From Actinophytocola sp963729115 (GTDB taxonomy: Bacteria > Actinomycetota > Actinomycetes > Mycobacteriales > Pseudonocardiaceae), in NCBI GenBank assembly GCA_963729115.1, contig CAVSMR010000003.1:186001-250000 (forward strand): a stretch of 64,000 nt of DNA. Reading direction: 5' to 3'. Each line of letters opens with the position of its first letter. Position 1 is the stretch's first letter. Below, one piece after another: positions 27,688 through 35,978 of this stretch. The notes beneath the pieces are model-generated. The model was not told where the DNA came from. It searched no databases and worked only from the letters and a program-made list of their open reading frames with translations. A program made the position numbers and the translations under genes.

Positions 27688-29106
27688 TCAGGACTTGCGG
27701 CGGTGGGCGGAGGCGTGGTCGAAGCCGGCCGCCTCGCCGCCCCGAGCGGGTGCGGCCTGCTGCGCCAGCCTGGGCAGCAGGTGGTCGAGGTCGTCGAGGA
27801 GCAGGTCGGCGATCTCCCGGCCGGTGCCGTTGCGGATCACCACGCGCAGGGCGGCGAGGTCCTGCCGGTCGGCGGGGAAGGTGTAGGCCGGGACCTGCCA
27901 GCCGCGTTCGCGCAGGCCGGCCGAGACGTCGAAGACGTTGTAGTTGGTGACGTCGTCCTTCATCGTGAACGCGAACACGGGCAGCTCGTCGCCGTGGGTG
28001 AGCAGCCGGAACGGGCCCATCCCGGCGACCTGCGCGGAGGCGTAGGTGGCGACGTCACGGCATTCCTGCTGGACCTCCCGGAAGCCCTCCCACCCCAGTC
28101 GCAGGAACGTGTAGTACTGCGCGACGACCTGGCCGCCGGGACGGGAGAAGTTCAGCGCGAGCGTCGCCATCTCGCCGCCGAGGTAGTTGACCCGGAAGAT
28201 GAGCTCGTCCGGTAGCGCGGCGGCGTCGCGCCAGAGCACCCAGCCCACGCCGGGGTAGACCAGGCCGTACTTGTGGCCCGAGGTGTTGATCGAGGCGACG
28301 CGCGGCACCCGGAAGTCCCACTCCAGGTCCGGGTCGACGAACGGCGCGACCATGGCGCCGGACGCGCCGTCGACGTGCACCGGCACGTCCAGCCCGGTCC
28401 GGGCCTGCAGGTCGTCGAGCGCGGCGGCGATCTCGCCGACCGGTTCGTAGCTGCCGTCGAAGGTCGAGCCGAGGATCGCCACGACACCGATGGTGTTCTC
28501 GTCGCACAGCCGCACCGCCTGCTCGGCGTCGAGGTGGAAGCGCTCCCCGGCCATCGGCGCGAAGCGGGGCTCGACCTCGAAGTAGTTGCAGAACTTGTCC
28601 CAGCAGACCTGGACGTTGATGCCCATCACGAGGTTCGGCCGGGCGGTGTCCGCCCCTGCACCGCGGCGGCTGCGCTGCCAGCGCCGCTTCAGCGCGAGAC
28701 CGGCGAACATGGCCGCCTCGCTCGAGCCGATCGTCGAGCAGCCCAGCGCGTGGGCCGCGTCCGGCGCGTGCCACAGCCCGGCGAGCATGTTCACGCAGCG
28801 CCGCTCGAGCTCGGCGGTCTGCGGGTACTCGTCCTTGTCGATCATGTTCTTGTCGAGGCACTCCGCCATGAGCAGGTCGGCCTGCGGCTCCATCCACGTC
28901 GTGACGAACGTGGCCAGGTTGAGGCGTGCGTTCCCGTCGAGCATGAGGTGGTCGTGCACGATCTGGTAGGCCGTCGTGGGGTCCATCGGCCCGTCCGGCA
29001 GGCGGAGCTTCGGCACGCTGGTCGCCTCACCGGCCCGCGCGAACATCGGGTTCACGGCCAGGGATCCGGTGACCTCCGCCGCGGCGGGTTGGGTGTGCAG
29101 TGTCAT
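27688..29106 (-). CDS. gad: Glutamate decarboxylase
   Basis: 472 aa, usual length. PLP-dependent group II decarboxylase: HVDGASGAMVAPF (cofactor Asp246) and SINTSGHKYGLVYPG with Schiff-base Lys279. GCSTIGSSEAAMFAGLALKRRW matches the bacterial GadB N-terminal region. Converts glutamate to GABA while consuming a cytoplasmic proton, giving acid resistance or feeding a GABA shunt. No glutamate/GABA antiporter is adjacent, so the acid-export cycle is incomplete here. Upstream of the HAD gene in a probable two-gene operon. Confidence 0.92.
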   Translation of the reverse strand: MTLHTQPAAAEVTGSLAVNPMFARAGEATSVPKLRLPDGPMDPTTAYQIVHDHLMLDGNARLNLATFVTTWMEPQADLLMAECLDKNMIDKDEYPQTAELERRCVNMLAGLWHAPDAAHALGCSTIGSSEAAMFAGLALKRRWQRSRRGAGADTARPNLVMGINVQVCWDKFCNYFEVEPRFAPMAGERFHLDAEQAVRLCDENTIGVVAILGSTFDGSYEPVGEIAAALDDLQARTGLDVPVHVDGASGAMVAPFVDPDLEWDFRVPRVASINTSGHKYGLVYPGVGWVLWRDAAALPDELIFRVNYLGGEMATLALNFSRPGGQVVAQYYTFLRLGWEGFREVQQECRDVATYASAQVAGMGPFRLLTHGDELPVFAFTMKDDVTNYNVFDVSAGLRERGWQVPAYTFPADRQDLAALRVVIRNGTGREIADLLLDDLDHLLPRLAQQAAPARGGEAAGFDHASAHRRKS

Positions 29107-29197
29107 CGTGCGCTCCAGACGCGAGTCGTGTGCGCGTCCGATGCTCGTGGTGCGTTCTCACCGGAGCCTCCCCCCGAACAGATGAGACGCCGCACCG

Positions 29198-29740
29198 TCA
29201 GCCCGGTGGCGGCGACCACACGCCGAACCACTGCTCGGCGCCGAACTCCTCGAACCGCTCCACCTCGGTGAAGCCCAGCTTCGTCGCGAGGCGCAGCGCG
29301 CGGTCGTTGGCGGTCTGGGTGCAGAGCACCACCGGCTCGCCGGGGAGCGTGCCGGCGAACCAGCCGAGCGCCGCCGCGCACGCCTCGGCGGCGTAGCCGA
29401 ATCCCCACGCCCGCGGCAGGAACAGGTAGCCGAGCTCGGGCTCCCCGGCATCGGGGCGGACGTGACCCGGACGTTCCGCGTCGCGCCGATCGAGGGTGAC
29501 CATGCCGATCAGCGAGCCGTCCAGATCGACCGCGAAGAAGCCGGGCCGCCGCCTGGGCACCGCGGGCACCGCGCGCTCGAGCTCGGCACGCGGTCGAGGG
29601 CCACCGAGGTAGGTGTGCACCTCCGGCGAGGCGAACAGCTCGATCAACGCCGCGCGGTCGGCGGCCTCGGGCTCGCGGAGCACGAGCCGCTCGGTCCTGA
29701 TCGGGGCGGGTGGCCAGGCGACGTGGCCGAGCTCAGCCAT
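29198..29740 (-). CDS. GNAT-family N-acetyltransferase (RimJ/RimL type)
   Basis: 180 aa from ATG 29740. Starts IRTERLVLREPEAADRAALIELFASPEV, as in RimJ/RimL-like GNATs; the acetyl-CoA site region is LFLPRAWGFGYAAEACAAALGWF, followed by NDRALRLATKLGF. No Shine-Dalgarno. TACGTT on the - strand (29753-29748) ends seven bases before the ATG, so the transcript is probably leaderless. Acceptor unknown. Confidence 0.82.
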   Translation of the reverse strand: MAELGHVAWPPAPIRTERLVLREPEAADRAALIELFASPEVHTYLGGPRPRAELERAVPAVPRRRPGFFAVDLDGSLIGMVTLDRRDAERPGHVRPDAGEPELGYLFLPRAWGFGYAAEACAAALGWFAGTLPGEPVVLCTQTANDRALRLATKLGFTEVERFEEFGAEQWFGVWSPPPG

Positions 29741-29803
29741 GGCGGGCAACGTATCGCACGCCCGCTGCCCGGGCTCGTGGGTCCGGGCGGTAACGTCCGG
29801 CCG

Positions 29804-30604
29804 ATGGGCGACACGGTCGTGGCCGGGGGGCGGCGGGGGTTCTGGTTTCCGTTGGTGTTGCTGGGTTTTGGCCTGCTCGGGCTCCTCGGCTGGGAGAGCG
29901 TGCGGGCGGGCCGGGACTTCGGCTGGTTCGCCTACGCGCCCCTGCCGCCTGACGCCGGCTACGTCGTCCAGGTGAACACCGTGGTGCCGGCCTACGTCAC
30001 CGGCGCGATGCCGCCCGGGCTGGGGCGGGATCCGATCCAGGACATGGCGTGGGCCGTGCTGGTGACGGTGACGCTGGTCGTCACCGCGGCCTGGTACGGC
30101 CGGCGCGCGCGCCGGGCGGGCGGTGGCTCGGTGCTCGCGTACGTGGCGGTGGCGGTGGCCGGCGGAGTCGCCGTGCCGGTCGGGTACGTGGCCGCCGGGG
30201 TGGCCGGCACGGTGGCCGAGCCCGCGGGGCTGATCACGTCGGTGGGGTTGCCGCTGGCCGGTCTCGGCGGGTTGGCCCTGGCGTGGGCGTACCTCCGGCT
30301 CACGCCGGGGCGGCGGCGGTCGGCGGTCGCGGTGATCGGCGTCGTCTGCCTGGTGGTCGGTGTCGCCACGATGCTGGGCGCGTGGTCGCCGGCCCTGTTC
30401 GTTCCGGTGATGATCGCCGCGAGCCTGCTCGCCCTGGCCAGGTTCGAGCGCAGCCGGCTGCTCGCGCTCGTGGCCGGCGCGGTGCCGGTCGCCATGGTGG
30501 TGATCCCGGTCGGCACGCTGAGCCTGCTCATCCCGGCCGCGATCATGCTCGCCGCGGGGACCGTCGCCTTGGCGCGCCGGGACGAAGGCGGCGCGCCGGC
30601 CTAG
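29804..30604 (+). CDS. Multi-span membrane protein of unknown function
   Basis: 266 aa from ATG 29804. TAACGT (29791-29796) ends seven bases before the start and there is no ribosome site, so it is probably leaderless. One N-terminal span, an extracytoplasmic loop (FAYAPLPPDAGYVVQVNTVVPAYVTG), then about seven further hydrophobic helices and a short basic tail. No domain recognised. Divergent from the GNAT gene across 63 bp. Confidence 0.65.
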   Translation: MGDTVVAGGRRGFWFPLVLLGFGLLGLLGWESVRAGRDFGWFAYAPLPPDAGYVVQVNTVVPAYVTGAMPPGLGRDPIQDMAWAVLVTVTLVVTAAWYGRRARRAGGGSVLAYVAVAVAGGVAVPVGYVAAGVAGTVAEPAGLITSVGLPLAGLGGLALAWAYLRLTPGRRRSAVAVIGVVCLVVGVATMLGAWSPALFVPVMIAASLLALARFERSRLLALVAGAVPVAMVVIPVGTLSLLIPAAIMLAAGTVALARRDEGGAPA

Positions 30605-30670
30605 CCCGCGGTTCGGTCCGCCGGAACGCTTGGGGTGCACGCGCGGGATCCGCACGGCGCACCGACGTCG

Positions 30671-30931
30671 TCACCGCGCTCGGCCGGCGTCCGTGAGCGG
30701 TGTGCGGTTCGGCGAGTGGTCAGTGGCCGGCCAGGCTTCGGGCTCGTTGGACGTGATCATCGAACGAAGGCCGTCCACGGGATCGAGCCCGAGGGCCGCG
30801 AGCAACAGGGCGCAGTCCGCCGCGTCGGTCGACGACGAGGCCACCAGCCGGGCGGCCCGATGTTCCTGTTGCCAGCTCAGCCCGGTGATCTCACCGGCGG
30901 CACCCGCGCGCGGGGGCCGGTCACGGGTCAC
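30671..30931 (-). CDS. Small conserved-looking hypothetical protein (86 aa)
   Basis: GTG 30931 overlaps the stop of a 17-codon leader ORF (GTGA). The middle segment LSWQQEHRAARLVASSSTDAADCALLLAALGLDP is helical and looks like real coding sequence with high third-position GC; the ends are low complexity. No named domain. The overlap may reflect coupling, or the two ORFs may be one gene split by a frameshift. Confidence 0.5.
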   Translation of the reverse strand: MTRDRPPRAGAAGEITGLSWQQEHRAARLVASSSTDAADCALLLAALGLDPVDGLRSMITSNEPEAWPATDHSPNRTPLTDAGRAR

Positions 30932-30981
30932 CGCGCACCCCCCGGACGGGAGCCGGCGGACGTTGCTTCGACTGCGGTCAT
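30928..30981 (-). CDS. 17-aa leader ORF coupled to the 86-aa gene
   Basis: ATG 30981 with an AAGGGG site encodes MTAVEATSAGSRPGGAR and ends in TGA overlapping GTG 30931. It has the better ribosome site of the two ORFs, so the downstream gene is probably translated by coupling. Confidence 0.45.
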   Translation of the reverse strand: MTAVEATSAGSRPGGAR

Positions 30982-31161
30982 GGTGGCCCCTTCCCGAGCG
31001 TCGATCGCGGGAATGGATTGCCGCCGGGACCGGGGCGGAGAACGGCGAAGCGATGCGCGGCACCGGCGCGTCCGGCGCCACTCGCATCGTCCCAACTGTA
31101 CGCCGCCTGCCGGTCCGCTGGCAGCGTCGAGCGGGATGCGGCGGCATGGGACGTGGTTCCC

Positions 31162-31734
31162 TCAGGCGTTGCCGACCTTGTCCAGCCGCGCGCCGAGCGT
31201 GGCGATCTCCTCCTGCTTGATGTCGACCATCCCGTGGATGTCGGCGACCGCTTGGCGCACAACGGCTTTGGCGTCCTCGGGCGCGTCGTCCTCCATCGTG
31301 ATCACGAGGACGGAGGCCTCGTCGGCCGCCCTGGCGAGCTGGCTGGCGAAGTCGGCCGCGCTGACGGCGATGCCGTCGAGCCCGTCGGCGATGTCCTTGC
31401 CGGCCAGCCCGGTCTCGCGGGTCGTGCGCCGGCGGGCGAGGTAGGTCCGGAGCAGGTCCAGGCTGCTCGCGGCGAACGCGTCGGCGGCGTCGCCGTGCCA
31501 TTTGCGCAGCAGCCGGTCGCGGGTGCGCTCGAAGTCGTCGCCGACCTCGTGGATCGTCTTGGCGGGGCCGAGCACGTTGTCGGCGAGGTAGTGGATCTCG
31601 GTGGGCACGCAGTCGAGGATGTCGAGCTCCTCGATCGGGTCGGGGCCGGCGCCCAGCCGCTTCGCGGCCTCCGACAGGCGCAGCATCTCGTCGGAGAGCG
31701 CGGCGCCGCGCAGTGCCTCGTGACGGAAGTCCAT
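31162..31734 (-). CDS. WXG100-superfamily-like protein (ESX substrate type)
   Basis: 190 aa from ATG 31734 with a GAGGAGGG site (the frame is open further upstream without one). Almost entirely helical. LRKWHGDAADAFAASSLDLLRTYL carries a W-x-G turn between two helices, as in ESX-secreted proteins, and a second helical pair follows. No secretion ATPase or membrane component is in the window, so it must use a remote type VII system if it is secreted. Pairs with the small gene just upstream (11 bp). Confidence 0.68.
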   Translation of the reverse strand: MDFRHEALRGAALSDEMLRLSEAAKRLGAGPDPIEELDILDCVPTEIHYLADNVLGPAKTIHEVGDDFERTRDRLLRKWHGDAADAFAASSLDLLRTYLARRRTTRETGLAGKDIADGLDGIAVSAADFASQLARAADEASVLVITMEDDAPEDAKAVVRQAVADIHGMVDIKQEEIATLGARLDKVGNA

Positions 31735-31745
31735 GTGTGCCCTCC

Positions 31746-32093
31746 TCAGTGGTGCAGCCGGCGCTCGAAGCCGCCGAAGGTCTGCCGCTGGTCGTCGTCG
31801 CGGGTGCGGTACTCGTCGGCCGTTCGCTCGAGGTTCTCGGCCATGTCCTGGGTCTGGTTGCCGAGGTCGTCCGCCCCCTGGACGCGCCGGCCGACCAGCC
31901 GGTCCCACTTGACCGCGATGTCGCGCGCGGCGGGCGACTCGCCGAACACGTGATCCGCGCCCGCCCGCTCGGTCAGCCCCTTCTGGAGGTCGTCGCTCGC
32001 GTGGAAGTCGCGCACCGCCATCGCCCGCATCCTCTTGGCGGCCCGGTCGAGCTCATCCGGATCCACCTCCGTCTTTCGCCGTTTGCCCGGCAT
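31746..32093 (-). CDS. Small helical EspC/DUF2580-like partner protein
   Basis: 115 aa, ATG 32093. VDPDELDRAAKRMRAMAVRDF at the N-terminus and a long C-terminal helix (LGNQTQDMAENLERTADEYRTRDDD) resemble the small ESX-associated proteins encoded before larger WXG-type proteins. Highly charged, no Cys, no signal peptide. The family assignment is moderate; the pairing with the W-x-G protein is the better evidence. Confidence 0.6.
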   Translation of the reverse strand: MPGKRRKTEVDPDELDRAAKRMRAMAVRDFHASDDLQKGLTERAGADHVFGESPAARDIAVKWDRLVGRRVQGADDLGNQTQDMAENLERTADEYRTRDDDQRQTFGGFERRLHH

Positions 32094-32294
32094 GTGTGCT
32101 CCCCCTCCTGGCGTCCCCCTGGCACATCGGACGCTAGGAGGCGCGGCTACACCGGGGCTAAGCCGCGGCTAAGCGGCCCCATGGCACGACGTCAGTAGAT
32201 CACGAGAACAACGCAAGTCTGGTGAAATATAGACACGACACGTGATCGCCTGAGATGGTGCGCCCGGACGTACCCCACATCGAGGAGCGCTTCC

Positions 32295-33545
32295 ATGTCA
32301 CGACGATCCAAGCGGCTGCTCGTGGCGACATCCGCCGCGGCGGTGCTGGCGAGCGGGGCGGCGGGGCTGCCCGCACTGGCCGACTCCGGTACGCAGGAGA
32401 TCGGATATCACGGTTACGAGGTCGAGGTTCCCGCGTCGTGGCGGGTCGTGGACCTGGACGCCGATCCCGCCGCCTGCATCCGTTTCGACACGCCCGCCGT
32501 CTACCTGGGCACTCCCGGCGACGTCTCCGACTGCCCGGCCGACATCGCCGGCGGACGCACGGCGGGGCTGGTGATCTCACCGCTGGACGCGAAGTCCGCG
32601 GCCACGGCCACCGCCGGCACCGCGACGGCCACGACCGGGCCCGGCGCCGCCGGGGCCAGGTCCGTCAACCACCGCATCCAGCTGGCCGTGGAGGACGCCG
32701 GCGTGCTGGTGTCGGCCGCGCACAACTCGCGGACCGAGGATCAGGTGCGCGCCGTCCTGGACTCCGCGCGGCTGGGCGAGGGCGCCAGGCCCGCGAAGCT
32801 CGCCTCCTTCGACACCCGGACCGCCAACGCGCAGGCGGCTCCGATCGTGGCTCCCGGCACGCTGACCGACAACGCCTTCGACACCTGCACCGCCCAGAGT
32901 CAGTCGACAATGGACGCTTGGCGTGCGTCGCCGTTCAAGGCCGTCGGCATCTACACCAGCGGCGTCAACCGCGCGTGCGGCCAGAACCTGTTGACCCCGG
33001 AGTGGGTGGGCACCCAGTACGCCAACGGCTGGCAGTTCATCGTCATCCACCACGGCCTGGAATCGCCGTGCAACCCGCGCTACGACGAGGTGTTCTCGAC
33101 CGATCCGGCCACCGCCAGGCAGCAGGGTGTCGACGAGGCCAACGCCGCCGTCGCGGCGGCGACCGCGCTGGGCTTCGGCGCCGGCAGCGCCGTCTACGTC
33201 GACATCGAGGCCTACGACGGGTGCACCGACTCCGTGCTGTCCTTCGTGTCCGGCTGGGCCGAGGGGCTGCGGGCCGCCGGCTGGCGGTCCGGCATGTACT
33301 CCAGCGGCGCCTCCGGCGTGGCCGACCTGTGTGCCAACTACGACAACGGCCAGTACACGATGCCCGACCACCTCTGGTTCGCCTGGTGGAACGGCCAGGC
33401 CAACACCGACTCCGGGCCGTACTGCTCCGCCGACCACTTCACGGGCGGGCGCCGGCTCCACCAGTACACCGGGGACACCCCCGAGACCCACGGTGGCGTC
33501 ACGGTCAACATCGACCGGGACTTCCTGGACGTCACGGCCGCCTGA
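32295..33545 (+). CDS. Secreted DUF1906 (Rv2525c-like glycoside-hydrolase-like) protein
   Basis: 416 aa, ATG 32295 with a GAGGAG site and a signal peptide (MSRRSKRLLVATSAAAVLA...LPALA). An N-terminal domain of unknown type (about 30-175) precedes the DUF1906 barrel. Landmarks are GTLTDNAFDTCTAQSQSTMDAW (first strand with candidate catalytic Asp), AVGIYTSGVNR, FIVIHHGLE, YVDIEAYDG and VNIDRDFLD. The fold resembles lysozyme-like GH25 barrels and members are exported cell-wall proteins. The last 14 bases overlap the convergent EEP gene. Confidence 0.78.
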   Translation: MSRRSKRLLVATSAAAVLASGAAGLPALADSGTQEIGYHGYEVEVPASWRVVDLDADPAACIRFDTPAVYLGTPGDVSDCPADIAGGRTAGLVISPLDAKSAATATAGTATATTGPGAAGARSVNHRIQLAVEDAGVLVSAAHNSRTEDQVRAVLDSARLGEGARPAKLASFDTRTANAQAAPIVAPGTLTDNAFDTCTAQSQSTMDAWRASPFKAVGIYTSGVNRACGQNLLTPEWVGTQYANGWQFIVIHHGLESPCNPRYDEVFSTDPATARQQGVDEANAAVAAATALGFGAGSAVYVDIEAYDGCTDSVLSFVSGWAEGLRAAGWRSGMYSSGASGVADLCANYDNGQYTMPDHLWFAWWNGQANTDSGPYCSADHFTGGRRLHQYTGDTPETHGGVTVNIDRDFLDVTAA

Positions 33546-34290
33546 GGGTGGCCAGCAGGCCGGGGTGGTCGGTGGTGCCCATCATGTCGATCTTGGTGGT
33601 CGTGACGTAGGCCAGGTCGTCGCTGGCGTACAGGTGCTGGACGCCCCCGTCGCCCCGGCGGGAGAACCCGGTGGGGTCGCAGTCCCGCATGCCCGGGGAG
33701 CCCCGGTCGTCCAGGTTGAAGTCACCGGCGACGGTGGCCGGCCGCGGATAGCCGGCCACGCGGCGCATCAGGTCCTGGCACTGCGCGAGCGCGGTCCGGT
33801 CGTCGTCCGAGGACAGGTGGGTGGTGCAGGCGCTGAGCGTGGGGGAGGGCAGGCACGCCCAGGACCGCAGCTCCAGGTGGCCGTCCGCGGCGGTGTACTG
33901 GGCGCGGTACATGCCCGACTCCTCGGTGGTGCCGCCGAACCGGGCCGCGACCATGATGATGTTGCCGTACTGCTGGCGGCCGTCGCGGCACCGCGTGGGC
34001 GTGCCGTCCAGGTTGCGGGCCGCGACGAACAGGGCCCGCGCGGGTCCCATGGCCGGCCGCAGCCGGTCGATGTCGCCGGCACACGCCTCGTTCACCGACA
34101 GCACCTGCGGCCTGCTCGATCGGATCACCTCGGCGGCCTTGGTCAACGCCGCGTCGCCTCGATAGCAGCCGGCCATGCCGCCGTGACAGATGTTGAGCTG
34201 CAGCACGGTGATCGTGGTCCCGGCGCTCGCCGCCGCCGACGGCACGGCCAGGAGCGCGAGCGTCGTCAGGACGATGATCACGCGATGCAT
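33532..34290 (-). CDS. Secreted endonuclease/exonuclease/phosphatase-family protein
   Basis: 252 aa from ATG 34290 with a signal peptide. EEP landmarks: LQLNICHGG (Asn), SVNEACAGD (metal Glu), VAGDFNLDD (Asp/Asn) and DHPGLLATL (catalytic His). Six or more Cys suggest disulfides outside the cell. Could be a nuclease or a lipid/phosphate-ester hydrolase such as a sphingomyelinase; sequence alone does not decide. Convergent and overlapping with the DUF1906 gene. Confidence 0.78.
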   Translation of the reverse strand: MHRVIIVLTTLALLAVPSAAASAGTTITVLQLNICHGGMAGCYRGDAALTKAAEVIRSSRPQVLSVNEACAGDIDRLRPAMGPARALFVAARNLDGTPTRCRDGRQQYGNIIMVAARFGGTTEESGMYRAQYTAADGHLELRSWACLPSPTLSACTTHLSSDDDRTALAQCQDLMRRVAGYPRPATVAGDFNLDDRGSPGMRDCDPTGFSRRGDGGVQHLYASDDLAYVTTTKIDMMGTTDHPGLLATLRRP

Positions 34291-34356
34291 GCCAAGACAC
34301 AACCAGACCCCGCCGGCGCACCCACAACGACCCCCGCAGGCGCTACGTTGGCTCGG

Positions 34357-34944
34357 GTGCCGACCTTCGAGGAGATCACCCGACACGACGACTCCGACCC
34401 GGCCGAGAACCCGTGGGTGAACGGGCCCCCACCGCCGGAGACGGTCGCGATCGTCGCCTACCAGCCGGATTGGCCGCGCCGCTACGAGCGCGCGGCGGCG
34501 GAGATCCGCGCCGCGCTCGGCGAGGTGGCGCTCGGCGTCGAGCATGTCGGGTCGACCTCGGTCGAGGGGCTGGCCGCCAAGGACGTCATCGACATCGACC
34601 TGACGGTGGCCGATCCCCGCGACGAGGACGGGTACGTCCCGGGGCTCGCGCGGATCGGCTACACCCTCACGGCCCGGGAGCCGTCCTGGCACGAGCACCG
34701 GCTCCTGAGGCTGGCCGAGCCCCGCGTGAACCTGCACGTGTTCGGGCCGGACAGCCCGGAGCTCATCCGGCACCGCATGTTCCGCGACTGGCTGCGCGCC
34801 CACCCCGAGGACCGCGCGCGGTACGAGGACGCGAAACGGACGGCGGTCCCCGGGGGCGGCAACGTCATGGACTACAACGCGCGCAAGGAGGAGACCGTCC
34901 GGGCGATCTACGACCGGCTCTTCCGCGCGGCGGGAATGCTGTAG
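34357..34944 (+). CDS. GrpB-family (nucleotidyltransferase-fold) protein
   Basis: 195 aa from GTG 34357. TACGTT (34344-34349) ends seven bases before it, so it is probably leaderless. Family blocks: VAIVAYQPDWPRRYERAAAEIR, GVEHVGSTSVEGLAAKDVIDIDLTV (the VGSTSV...IDID nucleotidyltransferase-like core), NLHVF and HRMFRDWLRAHPEDRARYEDAKR. Exact reaction unknown. Ends 6 bases from the convergent methyltransferase gene. Confidence 0.82.
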   Translation: MPTFEEITRHDDSDPAENPWVNGPPPPETVAIVAYQPDWPRRYERAAAEIRAALGEVALGVEHVGSTSVEGLAAKDVIDIDLTVADPRDEDGYVPGLARIGYTLTAREPSWHEHRLLRLAEPRVNLHVFGPDSPELIRHRMFRDWLRAHPEDRARYEDAKRTAVPGGGNVMDYNARKEETVRAIYDRLFRAAGML

Positions 34945-34950
34945 GACCGG

Positions 34951-35709
34951 TCAGCGCCGGGCGGCGGTGACGAGCCAGGCTCGCGAGTCGAACCAGACAC
35001 CGTGGCCGGTCTCGTGCTCGGCCAGGGCGGTGCGCAGCCGGTCGAGCGCGTGGGGCCGGTCGGCGTCGGCGTGCCGGGCGAGCAGGTCGGTGGCCATGCG
35101 CAGGCCGAGCACGGCGTCGCGGGCACTCGCGGCGTCCGGGCCGTAGTAGAGCGGCTCGCGCAGGTCGGCCAGGTGGACCGCGGTGAACCCGGCGGCGTCG
35201 AGGACGCCGTGCACGGTGTCCGGGTCGGCCAGCGAGAACGGGCTCGCGTCGGCCGGCGGGCTGTCGCCGGTGCCCAGGCTCCGCTGGATCGTGGTGACCC
35301 ACTCCTGGTGTTCGACGGCCTGCCACACCAACAGCACCAGCCGCCCGGCGGGGCGCACGGCACGCGCGATGTTCGTGAACGCCGCGGCCGGATCGGCGAA
35401 GAACATGGTGCCGAACCGGCTGATCGCGATGTCGAAGTGGTTGGCGGGGAACGGGTGCCGCTGCGCGTCGGCCTCCTCGAACGTGACGTTGCGCAGGCCC
35501 TCCCGCCGGCCGCGCGCCCGGGCGGCCGCCAGCGCGGTCCCGGACAAATCGACCCCGAGTGCCCCGCCCCGGACCGCGGCCCGCGCTGCGTCCAGAGTGG
35601 ACTGACCGGCGCCGCAGCCGACGTCCAGGACCGTGTCGTCGGGCCCGACCCGGCAGGCGTCCCGGAACAGCGGGTGGTACCGCGCCAGCTCGGCGTCGTA
35701 GTCGAACAC
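34951..35709 (-). CDS. Class I SAM-dependent methyltransferase
   Basis: 252 aa from GTG 35709. I chose this over GTG 35718 because a TAGGGT hexamer (35722-35717) ends seven bases before it, the leaderless layout seen at six other genes here. Motif I is VLDVGCGAGQSTLDAA; GVDLSGTAL, FEEADAQ, FDIAISRFGTMFF and RLVLLVW give the remaining Rossmann motifs. Resembles ubiquinone/menaquinone-type small-molecule methyltransferases; substrate unknown. Confidence 0.8.
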   Translation of the reverse strand: MFDYDAELARYHPLFRDACRVGPDDTVLDVGCGAGQSTLDAARAAVRGGALGVDLSGTALAAARARGRREGLRNVTFEEADAQRHPFPANHFDIAISRFGTMFFADPAAAFTNIARAVRPAGRLVLLVWQAVEHQEWVTTIQRSLGTGDSPPADASPFSLADPDTVHGVLDAAGFTAVHLADLREPLYYGPDAASARDAVLGLRMATDLLARHADADRPHALDRLRTALAEHETGHGVWFDSRAWLVTAARR

Positions 35710-35882
35710 GTCGCACACCCTACGAGGGGCCGGGTTGGCCGGCTTGCGGCTATCGGGGTAGCGCTCGACCCAGTTGGCGTAGCGGGTGCGGGGGGCGTTC
35801 TGGACAATGTGGACATATAGTTATCTGGTTATACGTTGATGTGCGAACGCCCTTGTGCGGGGCCGAAACGCGCTCGATTCTT

Positions 35883-35906
35883 GAGCCGGTTCGCGCGAAC
35901 CAGCTC
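35883..35906. promoter_or_regulatory. Interrupted palindrome upstream of the M4 protease
   Basis: A perfect 14-bp palindrome GGTTCGCGCGAACC (35888-35901) is flanked by one mismatched base each side and then GAGC/GCTC, making a 24-bp dyad. It lies 72 bases before ATG 35979. A CCCCCG/CGGGGG hairpin follows at about 35926-35949. It could be a regulator site for the protease gene. Confidence 0.55.
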
Positions 35907-35978
35907 ACCTCTTCACGCACGTGACCCCCGAAACGATGGTTCCGGGGGCGCTGCGCCCTGCACGGAGGAGTTCCGACC

